A stretch of 48,597 nucleotides of DNA from DATFRX01 sp035630615 (GCA_035630615.1 DASQKI010000068.1:1-48597); one strand, 5' to 3'; shown: positions 1-8,309, counted from the stretch's first letter. Made by a program: numbers and translations. The notes: generated by a model from the letters alone, not told the origin.

Positions 1-150
1 CGAGCCGAGCTGCATCTTTGTTCCGGAGAAGCCTGCAACCGGCCGCGGTCGCGCTCTTAGCTCGGCAACTGTTGGCGAGCTCGCTCGGACTCTTGTCCGA
101 TTTCTGTCCAACCCGCCAACGTTCAGGCGACGCGAGATCGATGTAGGGAC
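1..150. repeat. Dispersed repeat core, copy A
   Basis: This non-coding stretch aligns along almost its whole length with 7091-7253. The shared blocks include the opening CGAGCCGAGCTGC, TAGCTCGGCAAC, TCGGACTCTTGTCCGA and AACCCGCCAACGTTCAG. Inside is a near-palindrome, CTCGGCAAC followed by GTTGGCGAG, and a further GTTGGCG/CGCCAAC pair. It leads straight into the 32-bp tandem array that follows. Its left part is cut by the window edge. I see no protein or known RNA family here. Confidence 0.8.
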
Positions 151-310
151 GGACGCGCAAGGTCGGCGCACAGAACCGTGCGGGATGCGCAACCTCGGCG
201 CGAATGAGTGGGTGGGACGCGCAAGGTCGACGCAAGAAAGTGGGTGGGACGCGCAAGGTCGGCGCGAAGAAACGGGCGGGACGCGCAAGGTCGGCGGGAG
301 TGGGGTGTCA
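151..310. repeat. 32-bp tandem repeat array, 5 units (array A)
   Basis: Units begin at 151, 183, 215, 247 and 279, each starting GGACGCGCAAGGTCGGCG or a close variant, with an exact 32-base period. There are no unique spacers between units. Within a unit, CGCGC and GCGCG can pair around a 7-base loop. The last unit ends on the stop codon (TCA on this strand) of the minus-strand PaaX-type gene. The same design recurs at 7254-7445. Confidence 0.9.
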
Positions 311-1132
311 GAGCGCCGACGCCGCGTGCCGCTTGGCCGGATCTGCGAGCCGGCCCCGTAGCGCTTCGAACAGCTCCGCCGCCCGGATACCGTGCCAGTC
401 GCGCGGCAGCAGCTCCGCCGGCAGACCGGGATCGAGGTACGGCAGCCGGCGCCACGCCGTCAGGGCCTGCACCCAGTCGCCGAACGCCTCGGCATCGCCC
501 GACGTCCGGCGCCGACGCCACGCCGCCAGCACCGGCCCGTACTCGGTGAGGAACTCGTCGTACAGCGCCTGCAGCCCGTCGAGGTCCCACCACCGACTGA
601 CCTTGTCGCGTACGTCGCCGAACGCTCGGTAGTCAGCCCCGAATAGGTCGACGTACGGCGCCAGCCCGTCGCGCTCGAGCACGTCGCGGGTCTCCGCCTC
701 CAGATGGGCCGGCGCGATCCATACTCCGGCGGCGACGGTGCCGAAACCGAGCCAAGAGAGCCGCGAGCGCAACGCGTGCCGATGCTGCCGATGGGTCTCG
801 GGCACGCTGAACACCGCGACCAGCCAACCGTCGTCGAGACGGGCGCGGGCCCGGTCGAAGATCCGTCGGTCGCCCTCGTCCAGCACACCCCGCGACGTCG
901 ACGTCAGTCCGTATCCGGCGACGCCGTCGATCCGGTCGGCCGCGAGTAACCCCCGGCGTTTGAGCCGCGAGATCGAGGACCGTACCGCCGGCTCGTCGAC
1001 ACCCAGCTCGGCCAGCAGTCGGATCAACGCGGCGACGCTGATCCAGCCGCCTCGCTCCCGCGCGTACAGCCCGTAGATCGTCACGATGAGGGCGCGCGGC
1101 GCCGCGACCCGCTCGGCCGAACGATCGGTCAT
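308..1132 (-). CDS. PaaX-family transcriptional regulator
   Basis: A 274-residue protein with the PaaX layout: an N-terminal winged-helix segment (about residues 12-75, with ALIVTIYGLYARE and a recognition-helix region RSSISRLKRRGLL), a central PaaX-like domain (WLVAVFSVPE, about 100-180) and a C-terminal helical domain. PaaX of Escherichia coli represses phenylacetate catabolism and is released by an aryl-CoA thioester. The gene is divergent from an aryl-CoA ligase across a 110-base gap, so the simplest inference is control of that ligase by a CoA-thioester effector. ATG at 1132 gives the usual family length. The exact ligand is not visible. Confidence 0.85.
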   Translation of the reverse strand: MTDRSAERVAAPRALIVTIYGLYARERGGWISVAALIRLLAELGVDEPAVRSSISRLKRRGLLAADRIDGVAGYGLTSTSRGVLDEGDRRIFDRARARLDDGWLVAVFSVPETHRQHRHALRSRLSWLGFGTVAAGVWIAPAHLEAETRDVLERDGLAPYVDLFGADYRAFGDVRDKVSRWWDLDGLQALYDEFLTEYGPVLAAWRRRRTSGDAEAFGDWVQALTAWRRLPYLDPGLPAELLPRDWHGIRAAELFEALRGRLADPAKRHAASAL

Positions 1133-1156
1133 AACTGCGCACAGTATCGCGGCCCA

Positions 1157-1186
1157 TTGACTGCCGTCACGAAAGAGGAATACTAC
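1157..1186 (+). promoter_or_regulatory. Candidate promoter of the CoA ligase
   Basis: TTGACT (1157-1162) and TACTAC (1181-1186) are 18 bases apart, between the divergent PaaX-type regulator and the ligase. The start of transcription would lie about 45 bases before the chosen ligase ATG. This is a match by eye to an SigA-type promoter. Confidence 0.45.
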
Positions 1187-1242
1187 GAGTCAGGCCACCG
1201 CGCACCGGCCCACAAGGCCAAGCGATGCCGAGGGAGCACACC

Positions 1243-2859
1243 ATGCGACTCATGCCGTCGGCTCACGTCGACTCGTTTTGCCGCGACAACCTGCCGCCGA
1301 CGGAGACGTGGCCGGAGTTTCGCTTCGACATCCCAGACGTCGAGTACGCCGATCGCCTCAACTGCGCGGTGGAGCTGCTCGATCGCGTCATCGAGCGGCA
1401 CGGCGCCGACCGCCCCTGCCTGCTGTCACCCGCCGGCGAACGCTGGACCTACGGCGACCTGCGCCGCACCGCCAACCAGGTCGCCCGCGTGCTCGTCGAA
1501 GAGCTCGGCATCGTGCCGGGCAATCGGGTGCTGTTGCGCGGTCCGAACAATCCGTGGCTCGTCGCCTGTTGGTTCGGCGTGCTGCGCGCCGGCGCGGTCG
1601 TCGTCACGACGATGCCGCTGCTGCGCCCGGGAGAGCTGAGCACCGTCCACGAGATCGCGCGCATCGATGTGGCGCTGTGCGACCACCGATTCACCGACGA
1701 CCTGCGGGCCTCCGACCTTGGCAGCAGTACCCCCATCGTGACGTACGGCGGGGACGCCGACGACGACCTGACTCGGCGGATCGATGCGTACGACGGAGCC
1801 TTCGACCCGATCGAGACGTCGGCCGACGACGTCGCGCTGCTCGCGTTCACCTCGGGTACGACCGGCCACCCGAAGGCCACGATGCACTTCCACCGCGACG
1901 TCCTCGCCAACGCCGACACGTTCTCCAAGCACGTCCTGCGGCCGACTCCCGACGACGTCTTCACCGGCACGCCGCCGCTGGCGTTCACCTTCGGACTCGG
2001 CGGACTCGTCGTGTTCCCGCTGCACGTCGGGGCGTCGACGCTGCTCATCGAGAAGGCGACGCCCGATGAGCTCGCCGACCACATCGCCGCCCATGATGTG
2101 ACCATCTGCTTCACCGCCCCGACGGCCTATCGCGCGATGCTGCAGGCCGGCCGGACCGAGCGGCTTGCCAGCCTGCGCCGATGCGTGTCGGCCGGCGAGC
2201 ACCTGCCGGCGGCGACGTGGCACGCGTTTCACGACGCGACCGGGGTCAGGATCATCGACGGCATCGGCTCGACCGAGATGCTGCACATCTTCATCTCGAC
2301 CGCCGACGACGACATCCGGCCCGGGTCGACTGGGCGGCCGATCCCTGGCTTCCAGGCGATCATCGTCGACCACACCGGCAACGAGCTGCCGGCGGGCGAG
2401 GTCGGTCGACTGGCCGTCAAGGGTCCGACCGGCTGTCGCTATCTCGCCGACGAGCGACAGACGGCGTACGTGCAGAACGGCTGGAACCTCACCGGCGACA
2501 CCTTCCGTACCGACGAGGACGGCTACTTCTGGTACGAGGCACGCAGCGACGACATGATCGTGTCGTCGGGCTACAACATCGGCGGCCCCGAGGTCGAGGA
2601 AGCGCTGCTGACCCACGACGACGTCGTCGAATGCGCCGTCGTTGGCGTCCCCGACGAGGCCCGAGGGCAGCTGGTCAAGGCGTACGTCGTGCTGGCACCC
2701 GACACGGTCGGCGACGAGACGAAGCTCAAAGAGCTGCAGGAGTTCGCCAAGCAGCAGATCGCACCGTACAAATACCCCCGAGCGATCGAGTTCATCGAGG
2801 CGCTGCCACGGACGAGCACCGGCAAGGTCCAGCGCTTCCGCCTCCGCGAACAGGTCTGA
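1243..2859 (+). CDS. Aryl-CoA ligase (benzoate/2-aminobenzoate-CoA ligase type)
   Basis: A 538-residue adenylate-forming enzyme that would join an aromatic acid to CoA with ATP in the cytosol. The phosphate-binding loop TSGTTGHPK is near residue 204, the GxGSTE-type motif (IDGIGSTEM) near 345, the hinge motif SSGYNIGGPEVE near 445, and the catalytic lysine of TSTGK at about 528. The opening (FCRDNLPP, WPEFRFDIP) resembles the 2-aminobenzoate/benzoate-CoA ligase branch rather than fatty acyl ligases. ATG 1243 is preferred over ATG 1225 because GAGGGAG sits 7 bases before it. A 2-aminobenzoyl-CoA-type monooxygenase/reductase lies 18 kb downstream, which supports anthranilate as substrate, but benzoate, salicylate and other aryl acids remain possible. 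Confidence 0.85.
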   Translation: MRLMPSAHVDSFCRDNLPPTETWPEFRFDIPDVEYADRLNCAVELLDRVIERHGADRPCLLSPAGERWTYGDLRRTANQVARVLVEELGIVPGNRVLLRGPNNPWLVACWFGVLRAGAVVVTTMPLLRPGELSTVHEIARIDVALCDHRFTDDLRASDLGSSTPIVTYGGDADDDLTRRIDAYDGAFDPIETSADDVALLAFTSGTTGHPKATMHFHRDVLANADTFSKHVLRPTPDDVFTGTPPLAFTFGLGGLVVFPLHVGASTLLIEKATPDELADHIAAHDVTICFTAPTAYRAMLQAGRTERLASLRRCVSAGEHLPAATWHAFHDATGVRIIDGIGSTEMLHIFISTADDDIRPGSTGRPIPGFQAIIVDHTGNELPAGEVGRLAVKGPTGCRYLADERQTAYVQNGWNLTGDTFRTDEDGYFWYEARSDDMIVSSGYNIGGPEVEEALLTHDDVVECAVVGVPDEARGQLVKAYVVLAPDTVGDETKLKELQEFAKQQIAPYKYPRAIEFIEALPRTSTGKVQRFRLREQV

Positions 2860-2867
2860 GCCTGGAC

Positions 2868-3026
2868 GTGACATCGACTCCAGCAACTCCAGCCTGCGTG
2901 AACGCGGCGACACGACGCTTCGCGTACAAGCTCGACGTGCTGCGGATCGAGCAGGGCCTGATCGCCGAGATCACGACGTTCGAGGGCCACCTGTTCGAGC
3001 CGTTCGGGCTGCCCTCGACGCTCTGA
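2868..3026 (+). pseudogene. C-terminal scrap of an ECF sigma factor with SnoaL-like domain
   Basis: In one forward frame downstream of the ligase stop, residues resembling the C-terminal end of SigJ/SigG-type ECF sigma factors appear (VLRIEQGLIAEITTF, then LFEPFGLP), ending in TGA at 3024-3026. Those sigma factors end in a SnoaL/NTF2-like fold with the pattern 'VLRxxxGxIAEIxxF...LFxxFGLP'. The sigma domains are absent. The piece is only about 45-50 residues, so I call it a gene remnant. It could still be translated from GTG 2898. Confidence 0.5.
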
Positions 3027-3029
3027 GCG

Positions 3030-3920
3030 CTAGACCGTCTGGACACCGGCGAACGTAACCCGGATCGAATAGACGTCGCCGGCGTTCGTGGTGATGAACA
3101 GGTTGTTGCGCTGGGCGCCGCCGAACACGAGATTCGAGATGCCCTCGGGGGTGAGCAGCTTGCCGAGCAGCGTGCCGTCGGGGTCGTAGCAGTGCAGCCC
3201 GTCGATCGACGCGGCCCACACCCGCCCGTTGGTGTCGATCCGGATGCCGTCGAACCACCCCGGCACAAACTCCTCACCGCCCGACAGCGCGCCGTCGCCG
3301 ACCTTGAAGCGCCGGATGCATCGCAGCCGGGTCTCGACGACGTAGAGCTCCGTCTCGTCGGCGGTGAAGGCCAGGCCGTTGGGCCGTGTGAAGTCGTCCG
3401 CGACGATGGCAAGCTCGCCGGTGGCCGGGGCGATCCGGTAGACGTGATCGCCGCCGATCTCACTCTCGGCCGGCGACCCCTCGTAGTGGCCGGTGATCCC
3501 GTACCTCGGGTCGGTGAACCAGATCGAGCCGTCGGAGCGTACGACCACGTCGTTGGGGCTATTGAGTCGCTTGCCGTCGTACGAGTCGGCCAAGACCGTG
3601 ATCGTGCCGTCATGCTCGGTACGCGTGACGCGCCGGCTGCCCTGCTCGCAGGTGATCAGCCGGCCCTGACGGTCGACGGTGTTGCCGTTGGCGTGGCCGG
3701 ACGGCTGCCGGAACACGCCGATCGCGCCGGTCGTCTCGTCCCATCGCAGCATCCGGTCGTTGGGGATATCGCTCCACACGAGATAGCGACCGGCCGCGAA
3801 GTAAGCCGGACCCTCGGTCTTGCGGCTGCCGCGATGCAGCACCTCGACGTATTCGTCGCCGGCATAGTCAGCGAAGCGGCCGTCGGCCGACTCGAACTCT
3901 GCCCGAAACCGATCGATCAC
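3030..3920 (-). CDS. SMP-30/gluconolactonase-family protein
   Basis: A six-bladed beta-propeller of the SMP-30/gluconolaconase/LRE family, about 296 residues. Family hallmarks are EGPAYFAAGRYLVWSDI at the first blade, SPNDVVVRSDGSIWFTDP in the middle, RPNGLAFTADETELYVVET, and DGIRIDTNGRVWAA. The glutamate of EGP and the asparagine/aspartate of PNDV and DG are the usual divalent-metal ligands. Such enzymes open sugar or other lactones. A GTG at 3926 directly abuts AGGAGG, so GTG 3920, which leaves a 6-base spacer, is the better start. It is divergent from the unknown gene at 3968 and has no lactone-pathway partner nearby. Confidence 0.85.
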   Translation of the reverse strand: MIDRFRAEFESADGRFADYAGDEYVEVLHRGSRKTEGPAYFAAGRYLVWSDIPNDRMLRWDETTGAIGVFRQPSGHANGNTVDRQGRLITCEQGSRRVTRTEHDGTITVLADSYDGKRLNSPNDVVVRSDGSIWFTDPRYGITGHYEGSPAESEIGGDHVYRIAPATGELAIVADDFTRPNGLAFTADETELYVVETRLRCIRRFKVGDGALSGGEEFVPGWFDGIRIDTNGRVWAASIDGLHCYDPDGTLLGKLLTPEGISNLVFGGAQRNNLFITTNAGDVYSIRVTFAGVQTV

Positions 3921-3967
3921 GCGCACCCTCCTGTCATCGACGCGAGTCTCGCACGCCGTGTCGCACG

Positions 3968-4573
3968 ATGCCCCGCGGTACGACAGACTTACCAGCCGTG
4001 GACGTGATCACCGCGCGTACGACCGAAGCCGAGCTGATCGTCGAACGTGCCGGCGTCGAATGGCTGGCCGGCGAAGCCATCCGGGCGATCGCACCGGTGA
4101 GCGGGCTCGACTTCGACCGCTGGAAGGTCCACGGCCTCGACGACGACGGACGCGAGCTGCCACCGGGTCGGACCGAACGGTTCGTCGACGGCCCCGGCGA
4201 CCTCTTCACGACCGACGAAGGCGAGCCCGCGTACGTCGCGGTCCGCGGCCACTACCCGACCTGCTCCGCCGTCCGTCTCTATCGCGCCGCCGAGCTCGAC
4301 CACGCCTGGCTCGTCATTACCGACTCGCGCCTCGCCGTACTCCGGCTGTGCGAGGCCGAGGACGCGAGCGAAGGCACGATCGAGAGCCGATTCGAGCTGC
4401 CCACTCATGCCCTGGCCTCCGTCGTGCGCTGGAAGCAGCCGATGATGCCGGAGATCGACAACGGGCCGCGCTTCGCCCAGATCGGCTTCGCCGACGCGTC
4501 GTGGGCCCGCGTCAAGACCGACGAGAGCGGGCTCGCGTCACTCGTACCTCCCCTGTCACACTCGGCTCCGTGA
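3968..4573 (+). CDS. Unknown protein coupled to the sulfatase
   Basis: About 200 residues, mixed alpha/beta, acidic, without signal peptide or membrane segment. I do not recognise a family. Recognisable stretches are LVITDSRLAVLRLCE (a beta-strand-rich region that looks PH-like) and VVRWKQP. Its TGA (4571-4573) overlaps the GTG of the sulfatase, so the two are probably made together. The start is uncertain: ATG 3968 has no clear ribosome binding site, and GTG 3998 is an alternative. High GC at third positions argues it is a real gene. Confidence 0.6.
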   Translation: MPRGTTDLPAVDVITARTTEAELIVERAGVEWLAGEAIRAIAPVSGLDFDRWKVHGLDDDGRELPPGRTERFVDGPGDLFTTDEGEPAYVAVRGHYPTCSAVRLYRAAELDHAWLVITDSRLAVLRLCEAEDASEGTIESRFELPTHALASVVRWKQPMMPEIDNGPRFAQIGFADASWARVKTDESGLASLVPPLSHSAP

Positions 4574-6864
4574 CCGAGTTCGACCGTCGCTACCTGCCGC
4601 TGGACGTCAGTGGCCTCCCGGTCCGCCCGGTCTCTCCGCCGATCGGCGCGCCCAACGTTCTCGTCGTCCTCGTCGACGACATGGGGTTCGGCGCGTCGAG
4701 TGCGTACGGCGGGCCGTGCCGGATGCCGACGGCGGATCGCCTCGCGGCCGGCGGATTGCGCTACAGCCGCTTCCACGTCACGGCACTCTGCTCGCCGAGC
4801 CGGCAAGCCTTGATGACCGGCCGCAATCATCACTCCGTCGGCATGGGCGTCACCTCGGAGATGGCGACCTCGCATCCGGGCTACAACGGCTATCGGCCCG
4901 CGACCGCCGCGACGATCGCGCAGATCCTCGGCGGCAACGGCTACAGCACGGCGGCCTTCGGCAAGTGGCACCAGACGCCGCCGGCCGAGGTGAGCCCGGT
5001 CGGGCCGTTCACCCGGTGGCCGACCGGCGAGGGGTTCGGCACGTTCTACGGGTTCATGGGCGCCGAGATGAATCACTGGTACCCGCAGCTGTACGCCGGC
5101 ACGACGCCCGTCGAGCCGGATCGGCTGCCCGAAGACGGCTACCACCTCACCGAGGACCTCGTCGACCACGCGATCGACTGGATCCGGACCCAGCGCACAC
5201 TGACGCCGGATCGCCCGTTCTTCAGCTACGTCGCCCTCGGCGCGACACATGCGCCGTTCCACGTCGGACGCGAGTGGATCGAGAAGTACGCCGGCTACTT
5301 CGGCGCCGGATGGGATGCACAACGCGAGTGGACTCTGGCGCGGCAGAAGGAGCTCGGCGTCGTGCCCGAGTCGACCGAACTCGCACCGTGGGCCGAGGGA
5401 GTGCCGCACTGGGACGACCTCACACCGGCGGCCCGGCGCGTTGCGGCTCGGCTGATGGAGACGTACGCCGGTTTCGCCGAGCACGCCGATCACCAGGTGG
5501 GCCGACTGATCGACACGATGGACGAACTCGGCGTGCTTGAAAACACGCTGGTGCTCTACCTCCTCGGAGACAACGGCGCCTCCGGCGAGGGCGGCATTGA
5601 GGGCACGATTCGCGAGCACCTCATCGGCCACGGCTTCGTCGATGACGTCGACGACATGGAAGCCGCGCTCGATCGGATCGGCGACCCGACGACGTACGCG
5701 CTCTACCCGGCCGGCTGGGCACTGGCGATGAACACGCCATACCAGTGGACCAAGCAGGTGGCGTCCCACTTCGGCGGCACCCGCGACGGCTTCATCGCGC
5801 ACTGGCCCGGCGGCATCGCGGCGCGAGGCGAGATCCGACACCAGTTCCATCACCTCATCGACGTCCTGCCGACGCTGCTCGACGCGGCCGGGTTGCCCGA
5901 TCCCGAGACGGTCGACGGCGTGCCGCAGCAGCCGATCGAGGGCGTGTCGATGCGGTATTCGTTTGACGACGCCGAGGCGCCGGATGAGCGGCGTACGCAG
6001 TATTTCGAGATGGTCGGCAACCGCGGGATCTATCACGACGGGTGGACCGCGGTGGCCCGACACGGTGTGCCCTGGCAGATGACCAACCAGCCGCGTCCGC
6101 TCCTCGACGACCGCTGGGAGCTCTACGACACGAGCCACGATTGGTCGCAGTCGCATGATCTCGCCGATCGGATGCCCGAACGACTCCACGAGCTGCGCGA
6201 GCTGTTTCACGTCGAGGGCGAGCGCTACCAGGTGTTTCCGCTCGACGACCGCGTGACCGAGCGTGAAAACCCCGAGCTCGCGGGTCGCTTCGACCTCCTC
6301 CACGGTCGGACGTCGCTGACCTTCGGGCCGCACTCCGGCCGGCTCACCGAGGAGACGGCGCCCAACGTCAAGAACCGCTCACACACCATCTCGGTCGACA
6401 TCGAGGTGACCGAGACGGCAAATGGCGTGCTGGTCGCGCAGGGCGGACGCTTCGGCGGGTGGTCGCTCTATTGCATCAGCGGCCGGCTTTGCTACGCGTA
6501 CAACTGGCTCGCGTGGAGCCTCACGACGATCCGCGCTGACGTACCGATCGGGCCTGGCAGACATGAGCTGGTCGTCGACTTCGCGTACGCCGGGGGCCCG
6601 CCCGGCGACGCGGCGGCGGTGGCACTGGCGGTCGACGGCGCGTGGGTCGGCTCCGGTCGGATCGCGGCGACGACGGCGTACTACTTCAGCTTCGACGAGA
6701 CCTTCAACGTCGGTGTCGATCGCGGCACCCCGGTGACCGACGACTATCCGCCGGTGCACAACGCGTTCACCGGCACCATCCGCGGGGTGCGGATCGACCT
6801 CGGCCCACAGACCCCCCTCGACCCGGACGGCCGCCGGCACGTCACCGAAGCAACCCACGACTAA
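4570..6864 (+). CDS. Type I sulfatase (arylsulfatase family)
   Basis: A 764-residue sulfatase that would hydrolyse a sulfate ester. The formylglycine motif CSPSR has its cysteine at about residue 74, followed by TGR. Metal ligands are visible as LVDDMGFG (D36, D37) near the start and GDNG (D334, N335). The catalytic lysine region is FGKWHQTPP. Residues 1-560 form the sulfatase fold, and about 200 further residues look beta-rich (GGRFGGWSLY, YAYNWL), as in long arylsulfatases. There is no export signal, so it appears cytosolic. The serine/cysteine must be oxidised to formylglycine by a maturation enzyme that is not in the window. GTG 4570 overlaps the preceding stop. The long in-frame extension upstream is a shadow of that gene. 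Confidence 0.9.
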   Translation: MTEFDRRYLPLDVSGLPVRPVSPPIGAPNVLVVLVDDMGFGASSAYGGPCRMPTADRLAAGGLRYSRFHVTALCSPSRQALMTGRNHHSVGMGVTSEMATSHPGYNGYRPATAATIAQILGGNGYSTAAFGKWHQTPPAEVSPVGPFTRWPTGEGFGTFYGFMGAEMNHWYPQLYAGTTPVEPDRLPEDGYHLTEDLVDHAIDWIRTQRTLTPDRPFFSYVALGATHAPFHVGREWIEKYAGYFGAGWDAQREWTLARQKELGVVPESTELAPWAEGVPHWDDLTPAARRVAARLMETYAGFAEHADHQVGRLIDTMDELGVLENTLVLYLLGDNGASGEGGIEGTIREHLIGHGFVDDVDDMEAALDRIGDPTTYALYPAGWALAMNTPYQWTKQVASHFGGTRDGFIAHWPGGIAARGEIRHQFHHLIDVLPTLLDAAGLPDPETVDGVPQQPIEGVSMRYSFDDAEAPDERRTQYFEMVGNRGIYHDGWTAVARHGVPWQMTNQPRPLLDDRWELYDTSHDWSQSHDLADRMPERLHELRELFHVEGERYQVFPLDDRVTERENPELAGRFDLLHGRTSLTFGPHSGRLTEETAPNVKNRSHTISVDIEVTETANGVLVAQGGRFGGWSLYCISGRLCYAYNWLAWSLTTIRADVPIGPGRHELVVDFAYAGGPPGDAAAVALAVDGAWVGSGRIAATTAYYFSFDETFNVGVDRGTPVTDDYPPVHNAFTGTIRGVRIDLGPQTPLDPDGRRHVTEATHD

Positions 6865-6877
6865 CCCCCTACCCTCT

Positions 6878-7057
6878 CGCGCCGACCTTGCACGTCCCGC
6901 CCGTTTCTTCGCGCCGAGGTTGCGCGTCCCGCTCACTTCTTCCCGCCGAGGTTGCGCGTCCCACCCGTTCTTCGCGCCGAAATTTGCGCGTCCGCCACTT
7001 CTTCGCGTCGAGGTTGCGCGTCCGGTCTGGCCGTCGCGCCGACGGTGCGCTTTCCTT
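6878..7057. repeat. 32-bp repeat array, reverse orientation (left arm of copy B)
   Basis: About six units in the reverse orientation (CGCGCCGAGGTTGCGCGTCC and variants), with a period of 31-32 bases, start 13 bases after the sulfatase stop. They are the reverse complement of the units at 7254-7445, so the whole gap forms a large inverted arrangement around the core at 7091-7253. Confidence 0.85.
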
Positions 7058-7090
7058 CCGGGATCTGGGGCCACCGCTATGCGCCTGTCT

Positions 7091-7253
7091 CGCGAGCCGA
7101 GCTGCCTCCTTGTTTTGGAGGAACCTTCGCTGCACCTGAACCGGCCGTCGCCGCGTTTTAGCTCGGCAACGGTTGGCGAGTTCGTTCGGACTCTTGTCCG
7201 ACGTCGTGACCAACCCGCCAACGTTCAGACGACGCGGGATCGAAGCAGGGGGC
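7091..7253. repeat. Dispersed repeat core, copy B
   Basis: Second copy of the core seen at 1-150, with about 80% identity by eye and a few small insertions. The best-kept part runs from TTAGCTCGGCAACGGTTGG to CAACCCGCCAACGTTCAGAC (about 7158-7230). It sits between convergent genes (sulfatase and IclR). No convincing protein is encoded. Confidence 0.8.
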
Positions 7254-7445
7254 GGACGCGCAACCTCGGCGGGAAGAAGTGGGCAGGACGCGCAACCGCG
7301 GCGGAAAGAGGTGGGCAGGACGCGCAAGGTCGGCGGGAAGAAGCGGGTGGGATGCGCAAGGTCGGCGCGAAGAAGTGGACGGGACGCGCAAGGTCGATGC
7401 GAAGAAACGGGTGGGACGCGCAAGGTCGGCGGGAAGGGGTGGGGG
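7254..7445. repeat. 32-bp tandem repeat array, 6 units (right arm of copy B)
   Basis: Six units of exactly 32 bases begin at 7254, 7286, 7318, 7350, 7382 and 7414. The last base lies next to the stop codon (TTA, 7446-7448) of the minus-strand IclR gene, exactly as array A touches the PaaX-type stop. Confidence 0.9.
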
Positions 7446-8225
7446 TTAGGGGTGGGAGATGCTGGCGGCGGCGTCTCGGGCGATCTCGCCGAGGGCCTCG
7501 AACCGAGCGTCGGTCACCCGGTTGGCCGGCCCCCAGATGCTGAGGATCGCGAGCGGCCGCCCCGAGGAGTCGAGCATCGGTGCCGATACCCCCCACGCGG
7601 ACGACTCGTACTCGCCCCGACACACGCCATAGCCCCGCTCGCGCGTCCGGTCGAGCTCGGCCCGCAGCTTGGCCCGACTCGTGATCGTCGTCTTGGTGAA
7701 GCGCTCGAGCCTCGGCCCGGTCATCCGCTCGACCTCGGCCGGCTCGGAGAACGCGAGCAGTGCCTTGCCGGTCGACGTGGCATGCAGAGGGACCTCGCGA
7801 CCCCGCCAGATCGCGGCGACGATCGCGGTCGGCGCGACCTCGTCGACGTACTTCAACGCCCGACCGTCGAGGACGGCCAGCGCCGCGGTCTCGCCGGCCT
7901 GCCGGCAGACCCTCTCGAGCATCGGATGCGCCGCCCGCACCAGAGCGTCTGCCCCGGCCGCGCCAGCCAACTCGACGACGCCGAACCCGATCCGAAACCG
8001 CCCGGTCTCCCGATCGGCGACGACCATCCCCTGCGCCTCGAGCGTCGTCAGGATCCGCCAGGCCGTGGCCCGATTGAGTCCGCAGGCCGCCGCGAGAGCG
8101 GTGACCGTGGACTCCGACCCGGACGCGCGGGCGACCGCGCGCAGCAGCGCCACCGCCCGGTCGACCGACTGCACCCGCGTTGACCGCGCCGGCTCGGTCC
8201 GGTCAGAGCCCGCCAAAGCGGACAT
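7446..8225 (-). CDS. IclR-family transcriptional regulator
   Basis: 259 residues: an N-terminal winged helix (about 20-80, RVQSVDRAVALLRAV, then LAAACGLNRATAWRILTTLE) and a GAF-like effector domain (about 95-255, with ALKYVDEV, HATSTGKALLAF and GYGVCRGEYESSAWGVSAP). IclR proteins control operons for uptake and breakdown of small organic acids. It is divergent from the ABC transporter/carnitine-type operon with an 84-base gap that contains palindromes, so it probably governs that operon and itself. ATG 8225 is preceded by AGGAGG with good spacing. Confidence 0.9.
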   Translation of the reverse strand: MSALAGSDRTEPARSTRVQSVDRAVALLRAVARASGSESTVTALAAACGLNRATAWRILTTLEAQGMVVADRETGRFRIGFGVVELAGAAGADALVRAAHPMLERVCRQAGETAALAVLDGRALKYVDEVAPTAIVAAIWRGREVPLHATSTGKALLAFSEPAEVERMTGPRLERFTKTTITSRAKLRAELDRTRERGYGVCRGEYESSAWGVSAPMLDSSGRPLAILSIWGPANRVTDARFEALGEIARDAAASISHP

Positions 8226-8243
8226 TGCACGCCTCCTCTTGAC

Positions 8244-8299
8244 GGTGATCTAGGTCACCTCTATGTTCGCATTGTACGAGGGGTATTCGTATAGCGAAC
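8244..8299. promoter_or_regulatory. Divergent control region with two palindromes (IclR/ABC operon)
   Basis: A 16-bp near-palindrome, GGTGATCTAGGTCACC, lies at 8244-8259. A wider inverted repeat has arms GTTCGC (8265-8270) and GCGAAC (8294-8299), with partly matching inner sequence (TTGTACGA and TTCGTATA). Both sit between the IclR start and the lipoprotein start. They are the obvious candidate operators; which one binds IclR cannot be told from sequence. Confidence 0.5.
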
Positions 8300-8309
8300 G
8301 GCTAAACGC

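Noticed and set aside
151..310. CRISPR array
   Set aside because: The 32-bp units follow each other without unique spacers, and no cas genes are present.
1243..2859. Nonribosomal peptide or siderophore adenylation enzyme
   Set aside because: There is no carrier or condensation domain and no biosynthetic neighbours. Length and motifs fit a stand-alone aryl-CoA ligase.
1426..2913. Long minus-strand frame opposite the CoA ligase (and similar frames opposite the sulfatase, ThDP enzyme and BKACE)
   Set aside because: These are mirror frames of strongly GC3-biased genes; their residues show no recognisable domain, while the plus-strand frames have full motif sets.
6878..7445. Long reading frames rich in R, P, S and C through the repeat region
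   Set aside because: They occur in several frames on both strands because the repeats are GC-rich. The 32-base period shifts frame at each unit, so no repeated protein motif is kept.
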